Shown: piece by piece, positions 7,179 through 15,690 of the stretch | Numbering within the stretch: the stretch's first letter is position 1 | How the letters are laid out: every line of letters begins with the position of its first letter | The notes under the pieces: generated by a model | Seen by the model: only the letters and a program-made list of their open reading frames with translations | The model's database searches: none | What the model was told of the DNA's origin: nothing | Assembly (NCBI GenBank): GCA_964398215.1 | Contig: CAYNNP010000112.1 | Location: 1 to 20,743, forward strand | From: CAYNNP01 sp964398215 | GTDB lineage: Bacteria; Planctomycetota; Planctomycetia; Pirellulales; Pirellulaceae | Length of the DNA stretch: 20,743 nt | Direction: 5' to 3' | Position numbers and translations under genes: made by a program

Positions 7179-9145
7179 CACTGACCTCCGTAAATGGGCA
7201 GGGAACTAGAGGCTTCACCAACGCCTTGTCTGACTGGAACAGCGATGTGTGGTGCTCGCGCGGGTGTGGTTACGCATCGATCCGTTGGGCCAATCTTGCC
7301 AATCATGAACCGTTCGGGGCAACAATCTTCTGCGCGTTCCATGCGTGCATGATCGGTTCGTACCGACGATCGGAAGTCTCGCGAACGGCGGCTCTCCAAT
7401 CGATTTGCAATGTAGAACTCCATATCCGTTGGCTCATGAACATCGCTACCTGGCAACGTCCGTGGTTGACTACTGTCGAGGGGCGAGACTAAGTGTGGAG
7501 TGACCAGAATCACTAGTTCTTGTTCGCCCCCACTGCTGCGGTTCACGCCACCGGTTGGTCCAATCAAAGGTAGATCACCCCAAAACGGAACACGGTCGGT
7601 ACTTGCACCGTAGTTAGTTTGCATCAGGCCCGCGACTGCAATCGTCTGCCCACTACGAAGTTGTACTGTCGTGGCAAAGTTGCGACTGTTCAATCCGGAG
7701 ACTTGCGTTCCACCACCGCCACCACCGATTGACGTTCCAAGCGATTCGTCACGCGTACTGACTTCCGCGTCGACTTGCAGTTGAATGATATCGCGGTCTT
7801 GAATGAACGGCGTGAATTGGAGTTGAACCCCAAACGGAATGAACGAAACTCCTTGCAAGTTTTGTCCGTTACCATTGCCGCCGGATGAAATGATTGGAAC
7901 TGGAAAGCGGCCGCCAGCTTGAAAGTTAGCCGCTTGCCCATTCATTGCGATCAAGTTGGGTTCAGCAAGTGTTCGCGAAAGGTTCATGTTCTTTAGTGCT
8001 TCGATCGCCAAGCTGACTTGTCCCATATCCAACGACGCCAGCACATTTCCGCTTGTTGTTGCAGCGGCTCCACCGGTTTGTTGATTGCCTGTCAGCGACT
8101 GAAACACAGTTAGCCCGCTGCTGTTATCGACAGAGAAGTTCAGCCCGATACTGCGAGCCGCACTACGGTTGACTTCCGCAACCGTGACCTTCAGCATCAC
8201 TTGTTGTTCACCGACAACCTTCAGTTGATTGATGATGCCCGCTCGTGCAAGCGCGATTGGGTCTATCAATCGGCGTCGCTGGGCAGCAGCCTCTTCGGCG
8301 GCCAACGTGTCATTGGTGTTGCGGAGATTAAGCAGTTCTCCGACAGTGGAAGTCGCTACCGAATTGTTTGCGTTGTTGTTGCCAAGCGATCCGGCTTGGA
8401 CACCGCGTGCGCCTGTAAGCACTTGTAGAATCTGAGCCATCTCGATCGTGTCAGGCGTTTGACCGCGAACGATCAATCGATCTTCAATTTGATCAAGTTC
8501 GATGTAACTGTTGGGAAACTTTTCGTTCAGCTCGCTCTCAAGTGATTCGATCGGTCTCGCTAAAATTGGATCTGCATAAACTCGGACTAGGTAACTGACA
8601 GTTGTTTGGCCCGATGGAGATTGCGGATCTTCAAACCACAGGATTAACGTGGTCGATCCAGCTTGAAGACCGGTGACAGCAATCTCTTTGCCACTGTCCT
8701 GGTCTATCACCTCGGTGCGAATGATTTCTTCGTTGGGTACGTAAATCCGCTTGGGGATCTTGGCAAGCTGTAATACTTTGGGCCGCCCGAGAACTAGGTT
8801 GAGTGGTAGTTCAGGATCAATCGTTCCTCGGATAAATCGCTGCTCTTGCCGTACCGCTTCACCGCTGGGAGGTGGCAAAACAAGTTCCGCTGGGAATCCA
8901 CTTTGCACTTGAGACTGTGGTCGCGCGGTAGGAAGCACCGGCGACGCTTCGCGATCGGCTGGAAAACCGATTTGGGGCGAAACTTGTATGGTTGCCGGTG
9001 GATCGACAAGACGCGGTATCGAGTCTTGCCCCCACGAATGAGCTGCGAGTGTTTGCGCGGCGATGACGCACAAACAAAGCAGGATTGGCGGGCGATTGAT
9101 GGGAGAAGTTTGCACGGTGGAAAATGCACCTTGATTGAGTTTCAC
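7178..9145 (-). CDS. cpaC: Tad pilus secretin (CpaC/RcpA)
   Basis: This 655-residue protein is the outer-membrane secretin through which the Flp pilus passes. In order it has a signal peptide (hydrophobic core about residues 21-35), a pilus-formation N-terminal domain (about 107-190, with IPKRIYVPNEEIIRTEV), a BON-like domain (about 198-247, with DRLIVRGQTPDTIEMAQIL), and the secretin domain (about 310-555). Secretin hallmarks are VMLKVTVAEVNRSAARSIGL, LAEPNLIAMNGQAANFQAGG, a Gly-rich loop, and PFWGDLPLIG before ELVILVTPHLVSPL. A C-terminal extension of about 100 residues follows, with EPTDMEFYIANRLESR, a CC pair and a Pro-rich end. The start codon is GTG directly after an in-frame TGA and has no clear ribosome site; a later GTG at 9115 is possible. 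It heads the second tad block (secretin, CpaD-like, TadD). Confidence 0.93.
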   Translation of the reverse strand: MKLNQGAFSTVQTSPINRPPILLCLCVIAAQTLAAHSWGQDSIPRLVDPPATIQVSPQIGFPADREASPVLPTARPQSQVQSGFPAELVLPPPSGEAVRQEQRFIRGTIDPELPLNLVLGRPKVLQLAKIPKRIYVPNEEIIRTEVIDQDSGKEIAVTGLQAGSTTLILWFEDPQSPSGQTTVSYLVRVYADPILARPIESLESELNEKFPNSYIELDQIEDRLIVRGQTPDTIEMAQILQVLTGARGVQAGSLGNNNANNSVATSTVGELLNLRNTNDTLAAEEAAAQRRRLIDPIALARAGIINQLKVVGEQQVMLKVTVAEVNRSAARSIGLNFSVDNSSGLTVFQSLTGNQQTGGAAATTSGNVLASLDMGQVSLAIEALKNMNLSRTLAEPNLIAMNGQAANFQAGGRFPVPIISSGGNGNGQNLQGVSFIPFGVQLQFTPFIQDRDIIQLQVDAEVSTRDESLGTSIGGGGGGTQVSGLNSRNFATTVQLRSGQTIAVAGLMQTNYGASTDRVPFWGDLPLIGPTGGVNRSSGGEQELVILVTPHLVSPLDSSQPRTLPGSDVHEPTDMEFYIANRLESRRSRDFRSSVRTDHARMERAEDCCPERFMIGKIGPTDRCVTTPARAPHIAVPVRQGVGEASSSLPIYGGQ

Positions 9146-9308
9146 AGATTTTCAGCGCGAGGTTACACGCACCCGCAGTTATTGATCCGACCACCGAATA
9201 TTCCCCCATATCGTCAAAGTTTACCAATTGCTTTAGCGAAGATACCTTTAAAATCCGATGACTCACTTACTGACAAGATGAATCTCCTGGTACTACAAAG
9301 GATCAAAA
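9146..9308. promoter_or_regulatory. Divergent promoter region between the secretin and the His-rich gene
   Basis: These 163 bases lie between two divergently transcribed genes, so both must be driven from here. On the plus strand, TTGCTT followed 15 bases later by TAAAAT (about 9229-9255) is a loose sigma-70-like candidate. AAAGGA sits 6 bases before the ATG at 9309. On the minus strand no convincing pair was found. Confidence 0.4.
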
Positions 9309-9836
9309 ATGGTTTTTACACGAGTTGTTTTGGTTGCGTTGGCAGTCGTTGTTGCTACTCCTGTGTTTGCGCAAGATGCTCACAGTCACAAAGGAATGAA
9401 GGATGAGCATGCTGCCGCGCACCGCGAGCATGATGTTTGGGAGGCGGAACACAGCAAATGGCGCGTGGAGCATTTGCGAGCATTGGCAATGTTGTCCAAG
9501 TTGCAGGCAAGGATCTTTGAACACGAAGCCGAGCTTGAAGAGCACGCTCAAGAGATCCGAGCGCACGAGGACCACGCGCATCACCACGGTGAAGAAATTG
9601 CAGAGCATGAGTCGACCGGAAAAGGCGACGACCACGCTAAGCTAGAAAAAGAACATTCCGATTTCAAAATGAAGCACAAGGCGATGGCTGCAAAGCACGC
9701 GATGCTGCACAAAGGTCACAACGAATTGATGTCGATGATCAAAAAGATCTTTGAAGCTAGCATGCACTCGCACGATCATTCGAGCGATCACTCGCATGAC
9801 CACTCAGGCGATCATTCACACGATCACAAGAACTAG
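9309..9836 (+). CDS. Exported His-rich coiled-coil protein
   Basis: This 175-residue protein is the only gene on the plus strand. Residues 1-21 form a clean Sec signal peptide ending VFA before QDAH. The mature part is a highly charged helix rich in His, Glu, Lys and Ala, with heptad-like spacing through about residues 30-150 (for example HRAHED-like and EHAQEIRAHEDHAHHH stretches). It ends in a repeated tail built on HDHSxDHS (about 155-173). Metal binding in the periplasm is a reasonable inference; no family was recognised. AAAGGA precedes the ATG. Its stop shares a CTAG with the opposing stop of tadG, so the genes overlap tail to tail by four bases. Its insertion against the direction of the tad operon suggests separate regulation. 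Confidence 0.85.
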   Translation: MVFTRVVLVALAVVVATPVFAQDAHSHKGMKDEHAAAHREHDVWEAEHSKWRVEHLRALAMLSKLQARIFEHEAELEEHAQEIRAHEDHAHHHGEEIAEHESTGKGDDHAKLEKEHSDFKMKHKAMAAKHAMLHKGHNELMSMIKKIFEASMHSHDHSSDHSHDHSGDHSHDHKN

Positions 9837-10978
9837 CGAACGCTTCGTACCAAGGCGGGGACTTTGCTTATTGTGTCGGCGAGATCTTGATTTCGCTGAA
9901 CAATGGCATCGCGATCCGCTTCTGATAGCGTGCTTAGAATTTGCCAGGCATCGACGATTCGCGGCGATGCGTTTGGCCTGCGTGTTTGGCCCTGGTCCAA
10001 TAATTGAAAGCCGACAACGTACTGATTCTGTTGACCTTGAACATCGATGCGCTCGTGCAGCACCGCAGCGTATCCCACATCCGTGATGGATGCGAAATCC
10101 ACAGGGGTGACTACTATGCTGTCGCTGGGGTCCGAATCGACTAACTGAGCGATTTCGCCAAGCGTGTTTCGGGCAGTCGCGATCTGGTACCACTGATTGT
10201 CATCTGACGAAAATGCGAAGGGAATCGCAGGATAAACGCTTGGATGATTGGCCGATCCGACGTGAACAATTGGTTTGCCATCTGCAATTGCTGTGGCGCG
10301 AACCATCACACCATCGCGGCGAATGTCGTACTGGCCGTCGGCAGGTGCAGTGAACCACGCTAAGTGTCCAATCAGTAACGGCGAACCACCACCGCTAGAG
10401 CTTTCGCCAGCGATGCGATCCAGTGGATTTGCGATTCCGGTTCGCTGAGGTGTACGACGTATACGGGCAAGGAACGCGTCGCCATTTTCGTCGGCAACAA
10501 AGTCGTCGCGAGCGTAGCTGTTGGATTCGATTTGGTCTCTTGTTTCGTCGTAGGTGCCACGGACCAAATCGCCATGCTGCTCATTCGTTTCGTTCAATTG
10601 TGGATCAGGACGAAAGATGAAGTTCGCTGGATTGGTAAGAGCATCACCAGTACCTGTCCCAAATTGTGCGCGGTCTTGCGCGTCGCGCTGAACAAGCGAC
10701 TGATCAGGCCCGGCCCCCAGCGTTGTATTGTTCGCGGTTGGATCCAAGTCATCATCAAACACATTGCGAGTGACTCGCCGTGCGTGTTCGCGGCCTTCGT
10801 CTCCAACGTTTCTTGCGCCTTCGAGCGCTGCGGTATCGACTGCCACTTGCATTGACCGCCGCGACATCAATACAAATCCAAAGTCCAGTGTCAGCGCAAG
10901 CACTCCCACCAGGGCGATGATCAACAGAATCATCACGACCAAACTTTGGCCACGACGGTTGTTTGCTTTGCAGTTCAC
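9833..10978 (-). CDS. tadG: TadG-like pseudopilin/pilus assembly protein
   Basis: This 381-residue protein begins with RRGQSLVVMILLIIALVGVLALTLDFG (given here as a description of residues 8-34: basic patch, Gln-Ser, one long membrane helix) and continues RRSMQVAVDTAALEGAR, which is the signature of the Tad/TadG N-terminal domain (about residues 9-56). The remaining large domain is acidic, extracytoplasmic and lacks a recognisable von Willebrand motif. TadG-type proteins are minor pseudopilins of the Flp pilus. The start is GTG, overlapping the tadE stop as GTGA (10975-10978), with GAGGTG 5 bases upstream. It is the last gene of the first tad block and converges with the His-rich gene. Confidence 0.88.
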   Translation of the reverse strand: MNCKANNRRGQSLVVMILLIIALVGVLALTLDFGFVLMSRRSMQVAVDTAALEGARNVGDEGREHARRVTRNVFDDDLDPTANNTTLGAGPDQSLVQRDAQDRAQFGTGTGDALTNPANFIFRPDPQLNETNEQHGDLVRGTYDETRDQIESNSYARDDFVADENGDAFLARIRRTPQRTGIANPLDRIAGESSSGGGSPLLIGHLAWFTAPADGQYDIRRDGVMVRATAIADGKPIVHVGSANHPSVYPAIPFAFSSDDNQWYQIATARNTLGEIAQLVDSDPSDSIVVTPVDFASITDVGYAAVLHERIDVQGQQNQYVVGFQLLDQGQTRRPNASPRIVDAWQILSTLSEADRDAIVQRNQDLADTISKVPALVRSVR

Positions 10979-11982
10979 CGAAACACCTCACGTCGATAGA
11001 TCGCTTGGAAACTCATTACCCTGCGGAACGGCCGAACAACGCGAGTGAGTGCTTCCAGTTCGCCCAACCCAAACTCTCCGGCATTTGGGTTTGAACCTGG
11101 GAGGAGGCTACCAGGCGAGATTCGTGCGGAAGGTGTATCGAGCGTGTAGCAAGACGAAAAATCGTTCGACGCATTGATCTCCACATCGCCAGCAAGCACG
11201 ATGATGCCGCGGCGACGTCCATCAGGGTTCGTGGCAACGTTTTCCAGGTCACGGTTCAGCAAAGTCGTCGATTGCGCCGGATAATTGATTCGCAGCGCGA
11301 CCATACCGGGTTCGAACGACGAGAGAGCAGGTGTTGAACTGAGCAGCGCAAACGGTCCGCGGTTTGGGGTGCTTGGATCGTTGTCGTGATCAGCTCGGAT
11401 TTCTTCGACCGGCGCAACCCACTGGACGATTGTCTCGCCTGAAGCGCGAATCGTCTCTGGAAAAGACGTTGGTGAAGTAGAATTTGCGACTTCGCGATAC
11501 TCAACGATTGGAATCAACACGGTTTGTTCGCCGGTGTTGGAATTGACCACTAACGCGCCCGGATACCGCGTCATGTCATTGTCGCGAATCATCGCTGGAA
11601 CCAGCAGTCGGTTCAACAACGGAAGAGTATCAACGAATGATTGGAAATCGGTTCCCAACCACTCGCTGTCATTGATGACCAGATACTGCTCGTCGTAGAT
11701 TTTCTCTTTAAAGGTCGTTTCATCGGAGGCCAGATCGGGCATGCCGCACACGTTGAAATCGCCCAGCCCTAGTTCTTGTTCGGGTTCAAAAGGCATGCGA
11801 GCGATTTCTTGTGCCGCAACGTCAACGGCTTGTTGCAACACGTTGGCTTGAAAGAAGAACAAGCCAAAGCTGATGGTAGCACCGATCAAGATAATGATGA
11901 TCGGAATCAAAATCGCAAATTCAAGTAACGCTTGACCTCGGCGGCGATCGATTCTCTTACTGCGGCCATTCGCTCGTAGCAT
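10975..11982 (-). CDS. tadE: TadE-like pseudopilin
   Basis: This 335-residue protein has a prepilin-like N-terminus: a basic leader ending RRRG16, then QALLEFAI with Glu21 five residues after the Gly, and a long Ile-rich membrane helix to about residue 43. This is the TadE-like domain. Beyond VAAQEIARMPF it carries a large extracytoplasmic region of about 280 residues, longer than most TadE proteins. The same frame is open upstream to 12369, but that stretch overlies the DUF192 gene in another frame and lacks any domain, so the ATG at 11982 was chosen. That ATG lies five bases after the DUF192 stop; its ribosome site is weak. It overlaps the TadG-like gene by four bases. Confidence 0.87.
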   Translation of the reverse strand: MLRANGRSKRIDRRRGQALLEFAILIPIIIILIGATISFGLFFFQANVLQQAVDVAAQEIARMPFEPEQELGLGDFNVCGMPDLASDETTFKEKIYDEQYLVINDSEWLGTDFQSFVDTLPLLNRLLVPAMIRDNDMTRYPGALVVNSNTGEQTVLIPIVEYREVANSTSPTSFPETIRASGETIVQWVAPVEEIRADHDNDPSTPNRGPFALLSSTPALSSFEPGMVALRINYPAQSTTLLNRDLENVATNPDGRRRGIIVLAGDVEINASNDFSSCYTLDTPSARISPGSLLPGSNPNAGEFGLGELEALTRVVRPFRRVMSFQAIYRREVFR

Positions 11983-11987
11983 CGGTT

Positions 11988-12362
11988 TTAGCCAGGGTGC
12001 GGTGAATCTTTTTTCGCCGGAGGGCGGGACTGCAAACAACAAATTCGTCGGCCCACTTCGATTTTCGTCTCTCCGTGTGGAATCTCCAACACACTTTGGC
12101 AACGTTGTTTGGGAACTACGATGGACCATGGTTTCACCTGTTCGCGAACTTCTTGCACTGCGCCGTCTTTCGCGATGAAGTACACGTCGATGGTTGCTCG
12201 CATCCACATCGTGTGAATACTGCCACAGGGCTGGATCCATAGCCCGAATCCTTGGCAAAATGTTTTTCGAAACATCAGCCCGCGGAAGCGTTGCCACCAC
12301 GTTGACGCGCGTTCGGCGTTGGCCAACAAGACTTCGCTCGTTTCGCAATCGATGATTTGCAT
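11988..12362 (-). CDS. DUF192 family protein
   Basis: This 124-residue protein matches the DUF192 family. The characteristic block runs FRGLMFR (about 26-32), GFGLWIQPCGSIHTMWMR (38-55) with the conserved Pro-Cys, ID-V-Y-F (58-62) and VLEIPHGE (91-98). Members are small beta proteins of unknown function, often exported; this one has no obvious signal peptide. The C-terminal 20 residues are basic and Pro-rich. It lies between tadC (stop at 12366) and tadE (start at 11982), four to five bases from each, so it is co-transcribed with them. The start ATG at 12362 has a weak ribosome site. Family call secure; role in the pilus system unknown. Confidence 0.9.
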   Translation of the reverse strand: MQIIDCETSEVLLANAERASTWWQRFRGLMFRKTFCQGFGLWIQPCGSIHTMWMRATIDVYFIAKDGAVQEVREQVKPWSIVVPKQRCQSVLEIPHGETKIEVGRRICCLQSRPPAKKDSPHPG

Positions 12363-12365
12363 TTC

Positions 12366-13295
12366 TCATTGTCCTGTTACTCCGCTCAAAGTTTGGCCCA
12401 ACGCACCAAATGCTTGGTATAGCATCGGACCTATTAAGATCACAAAAATTCCTGGCAAGAACCCGATCACCATCGGTACAACGAGCTTTGTTGGTACCGA
12501 CATCGCAGCTGCGCTAGCCTTTTCGCGTCGGCGAGATCGCATTTCCGCCGCTTGAATCTTCAGTGTTTGGCCGATCCCTGCGCCCACTTGTTCTGCTTGC
12601 ACGATCGCGGAAATGAATGTGGAGAACATTGGTACGCTGACACGCTTCATGAGCCTGCGCAGCGAATCGACTCGAGATCGTCCGGCCATGTTATCGGCTT
12701 GAAACGATCGCAACTCTTGAACGAGCGGTCGTTGGGGCGATTGAGCAGATAGAACTTGATCCAATGCCGAATCAAATCCAACACCTGCTTGCGAAAGTGT
12801 ATTGAGCAGGTCTAGCGTTAACGGCAAGTCTTGTTCGATTTCTTGAACGCGTTTGCGTCGCATGGAACGCACGACAAGGGCTGGGATCAGTGCAAGCACG
12901 ACGATCATGCACCAAGGCATCGCCAATATGAATGGAACAAAGACATTGCCGACACCACCTGGTATCGATCGGATGAAGTCGATCGCGGTATCGATCACGC
13001 CTGTTGTCATCAATCGGTACCAAACGGTGATACCAAAAAGGGAGAGCCCAATGGTGGATGCCCAAAATATGAGCTCTGCTTGCGAGTTGCGAAAGCCAGC
13101 CCGAAACAACCAGCCACGCACACCGGACAAGTTGCGGCTTTCAAATTCAAGTTGTGCATCATTCGGCGCTGCGTCATCCGACTCGAAACTGTGCATGCGA
13201 TCGGATACCGCAAATTTCGTGGACAGAAAATGCCACACGGCATAAGCGACCAGCGCGATCACGATGACGGTTAGGATGATGAATAGGGTTTGCAT
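12366..13295 (-). CDS. tadC: Tad pilus inner-membrane platform protein TadC
   Basis: This 309-residue protein belongs to the T2SSF (GspF/PilC-like) family. An N-terminal membrane helix (about 4-22) is followed by a GWLFRAGF motif (61-68) seen in TadC proteins, two further membrane segments (about 76-92 and 118-143), the cytoplasmic T2SSF helical domain starting LPLTLDLLNTLSQAGVGFDSAL (about 157-178), and a C-terminal membrane helix (VPMVIGFLPGIFVILIGPML). With TadB it forms the platform on which TadA drives pilin assembly. It follows the 44-codon ORF by nine bases and precedes the DUF192 gene by three. No oddities seen. Confidence 0.93.
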   Translation of the reverse strand: MQTLFIILTVIVIALVAYAVWHFLSTKFAVSDRMHSFESDDAAPNDAQLEFESRNLSGVRGWLFRAGFRNSQAELIFWASTIGLSLFGITVWYRLMTTGVIDTAIDFIRSIPGGVGNVFVPFILAMPWCMIVVLALIPALVVRSMRRKRVQEIEQDLPLTLDLLNTLSQAGVGFDSALDQVLSAQSPQRPLVQELRSFQADNMAGRSRVDSLRRLMKRVSVPMFSTFISAIVQAEQVGAGIGQTLKIQAAEMRSRRREKASAAAMSVPTKLVVPMVIGFLPGIFVILIGPMLYQAFGALGQTLSGVTGQ

Positions 13296-13304
13296 TGGCT
13301 GTCT

Positions 13305-13439
13305 CTAATTCACCTGGGGGAACCGTGGTGAGTTTGATGCGTCGAATCCGCCCATCAGCGGATTTGCACTGGCACTACGAACAACAGAGCGCTGTGTAAT
13401 TGAAGGGTAGTTTATCAATGCTTGAATTACTTTGATCAT
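13305..13439 (-). CDS. Small 44-codon ORF between tadB and tadC
   Basis: The tadB and tadC genes are separated by about 140 bases, which is unusual in this tightly packed operon. An ORF of 44 codons fills that gap. Its ATG overlaps the tadB stop as ATGA (13436-13439), the same junction type as the neighbouring genes, and its TAG ends nine bases before tadC. The predicted peptide has a hydrophobic start (MIKVIQALINYPSI), three Arg and a Ser/Asn/Pro-rich, Gly-containing C-terminus (ANPLMGGFDASNSPRFPQVN). There is no transmembrane helix of convincing length and no family I recognise. It may be a real coupled microprotein or simply the remnant of a longer spacer; conservation would decide. Confidence 0.5.
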   Translation of the reverse strand: MIKVIQALINYPSITQRSVVRSASANPLMGGFDASNSPRFPQVN

Positions 13440-14287
13440 ACCTTTGGCCTGCTGATTTTGGAAATGAGGGCCACGCCGACACCTTGTAGAAACAGGCATG
13501 CAGCAATCATCCATGAACCAGGGGTACTGCCTAGAAACGAAAGAAATCGTGATGGATCAGCTTGCCACATCATCGCCGCCATGAACCAAATGACAGCCAA
13601 CACGGTGAATGTCGTCAATGTGCCTTGCGTACTAAGCGTTCGCAATTGTCGTGCAATCGCCAGTCGGTCTCGAATCGTGCTTCCAATCGCTGCCAGCGTT
13701 TCACCAAGTTCACCACCTACCTGCCAGTTCACTGTTAGCGTTGTTGCAAACAAGCGAAAGGTCTCCGTTGGCACACGTTGCGACAGCAAACGAAATACGC
13801 TCGGTGGCGAATCGCCCAAGCGTAGCCGAGCGACCATTTCTTGCATTTCAGCGCGCAGTGGCATAGGTGAGTTTTCTGCGGCCTGATTCAGGGATGCTTG
13901 CAATGAAGATCCCGCGCTGACGCTGGCAACCAAAATGTCAATCGCATCGGCAAGCTGCGATTCCATTCGGCTGATTCGCCATTGATAGATCCACGCATCG
14001 ACTTCGGAGCCGATCAACGCCAGCACAAAAATCACACCAGCGGCGATGTTCCAGGGCCATTCCCAATACCACCCCATCGCGATGCCGATCGGAACAACAA
14101 TCAGCCAGGGCAGCAATCGGTAGCGCCGGGCAAATGGTTGTTCGATTTCGTCGACAAAATCTTCTTCCGATTCTGTTTCGTTTAGACGCCGGACAACCCG
14201 GTCTCGCTGGGAGACGTGATACCAGTAGACAGCTAGGCCAAGGATCGCGGCAATCAAACCACCGGCTGGAATCAAGGCTCCTGTCAT
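13436..14287 (-). CDS. tadB: Tad pilus inner-membrane platform protein TadB
   Basis: This 283-residue T2SSF-family protein has an N-terminal membrane helix (about 4-22), two more around LLPWLIVVPIGIAMG and AAGVIFVLALIG, the cytoplasmic T2SSF domain (LADAIDILVASVSAGSSLQASL onward, described by its ISRMES-LADAID start), and two C-terminal helices. The motif GELGETLAAIGSTIRDR is typical of TadB. Partner of TadC and TadA in the inner membrane. The frame is open to 14308, but ATG 14287 was chosen: it overlaps the tadA stop as ATGA (14284-14287) and has GAGGCGGA about 6 bases upstream. Confidence 0.93.
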   Translation of the reverse strand: MTGALIPAGGLIAAILGLAVYWYHVSQRDRVVRRLNETESEEDFVDEIEQPFARRYRLLPWLIVVPIGIAMGWYWEWPWNIAAGVIFVLALIGSEVDAWIYQWRISRMESQLADAIDILVASVSAGSSLQASLNQAAENSPMPLRAEMQEMVARLRLGDSPPSVFRLLSQRVPTETFRLFATTLTVNWQVGGELGETLAAIGSTIRDRLAIARQLRTLSTQGTLTTFTVLAVIWFMAAMMWQADPSRFLSFLGSTPGSWMIAACLFLQGVGVALISKISRPKV

Positions 14288-15690
14288 GTATTCCGCCTCG
14301 CAAACCAACCACGATCAACTTCGTTGATTCCGCGCGCCAACAATTCATCAACAACGCGCGGCACAACGCCCGTCGCTTCAAAGTTGCCTATGATTCGGTT
14401 CTCGGATCGACCGGTTGGTTTGAAGATAAATATATCCTGCAGTTGTGGCGTCTTGCCTTCGATGCCGACAACCTCTGTGATTTTTTCGACTCGCCGCACG
14501 CCATCTTCATAGCGCCGCACGTGGATCAAATAGTCGATTGCCGAAACAGCGTGCTCACGAATTGCTTGCGACGGCAAGTCCATGCCCGCCATCATCACCA
14601 TCGTTTCTAATCGAGCAAAAGCGTCGCGCGGGCTATTGGCGTGTACGGTGGTCAAGCTTCCATCGTGACCAGTGTTCATCGCCTGTAACATGTCCAATGC
14701 TTCACCGGCGCGAACTTCGCCCATCACAATTCGATCCGGTCGCATTCGTAGTGCGTTGACCACCAAGTCGCGCTGCGTGATCGCACCTTTGTCTTCCGTA
14801 TTTGGAGCCCGCGTTTCCATTCGGATTACGTGTTCTTGTCCCAGCATCAACTCGGCAGCGTCTTCGATCGTAATGATTCTTTCGCTATGCGGAATCGCTT
14901 CGGCGATACCGCCCAAGAAAGTCGATTTTCCGCTGCCGGTTCCCCCCGTAACCAGAATGCTCTTTCGATTTCGAACCAGCGCAACAAAGAACTTTTCCAT
15001 CATCGGCGAAAACATGCCCAGCCGCATCAAGTCCTCACGTCCCAGTCGTCGACGTCCAAACCGGCGAATCGATAGCGTCGGGCCATCGATTGTGACTGGA
15101 GGCAAGGTCGCATTGACACGGCTGCCATCGGGCAAGCGTGCATCGACCATTGGCGACGATGTATCGATTCGGCGACCAACTCGAGCGGCAATCCGCCCAA
15201 TGATGCGGACCAAGTGTTCCTCATCGCGAAACCGAATTTCGGTCGGCTCCAGTACACCGAAACGCTCGATATAAACACTGTCATATCGATTCACCAAGAT
15301 ATCGGTTACCGCCGGATCACCCATCAACGGAGCCAACGGTCCAGTGCCAAGTGTTTCTTCTAAGAGGTCATCTGCCAGTCGAACCCGCTCGGCTTCGTTT
15401 AGCGGCAGATCTTCGTTTTCTAAAACATCGCCAACGAACTGGTCGATAAACGGTTTCAACCCCTCGTCGCTTGAAGTCAGCAAACCTTGGCGATTCAATT
15501 CGTCAATCAAGCGTTCGTGCAAATCGCCCTTGATCGCTTGGTACTCGACGTTGCGGTTCACACGGCGCGGCGTGCTCGTTGCGCTCTTCATTTCCGGTCG
15601 CGCATCGTCTTGTTTGACTCGCAAGCGATCTTTGGGAACTTCGATCGACTTGCGCTGCAAACGCTGTCGCAAAGATTGCCGATCGCTCAT
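14284..15690 (-). CDS. tadA: Tad pilus assembly ATPase TadA/CpaF
   Basis: This 468-residue protein is the secretion ATPase that powers Flp pilus assembly. Visible motifs are Walker A (GGTGSGKS, 249-256), Asp box (RIITIEDAAELML, 271-283), Walker B (RIVMGEVRAGEALDML, 320-335) and His box (GHDGSLTTVHANSPRD, 341-356), all intact. The N-terminal domain contains ILVNRYDSVYIERFG (131-145) and DGSRVNATLPP, typical of CpaF. The first 50 residues are basic and probably flexible. The ATG overlaps the tadZ stop as ATGA (15687-15690) with GGAGG 8 bases upstream. Length is normal for CpaF. Cytoplasmic, membrane-associated hexamer by family knowledge. Confidence 0.97.
   Translation of the reverse strand: MSDRQSLRQRLQRKSIEVPKDRLRVKQDDARPEMKSATSTPRRVNRNVEYQAIKGDLHERLIDELNRQGLLTSSDEGLKPFIDQFVGDVLENEDLPLNEAERVRLADDLLEETLGTGPLAPLMGDPAVTDILVNRYDSVYIERFGVLEPTEIRFRDEEHLVRIIGRIAARVGRRIDTSSPMVDARLPDGSRVNATLPPVTIDGPTLSIRRFGRRRLGREDLMRLGMFSPMMEKFFVALVRNRKSILVTGGTGSGKSTFLGGIAEAIPHSERIITIEDAAELMLGQEHVIRMETRAPNTEDKGAITQRDLVVNALRMRPDRIVMGEVRAGEALDMLQAMNTGHDGSLTTVHANSPRDAFARLETMVMMAGMDLPSQAIREHAVSAIDYLIHVRRYEDGVRRVEKITEVVGIEGKTPQLQDIFIFKPTGRSENRIIGNFEATGVVPRVVDELLARGINEVDRGWFARRNT

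Noticed and set aside
9765..9833. Short repeated CACTCGCATGACCACTC-like units taken for a possible CRISPR or tandem repeat
   Set aside because: They are codon-level repeats of the HDHSxDHS protein tail, without spacers.
11983..12369. N-terminal extension of the TadE frame up to 12369
   Set aside because: It overlies the DUF192 gene in a different frame; the DUF192 reading has strong family motifs and the extension has none, and a proper prepilin-like start exists at 11982.
14672..15274. 200-codon plus-strand frame
   Set aside because: Antisense shadow of tadA, whose ATPase motifs are all intact on the other strand.
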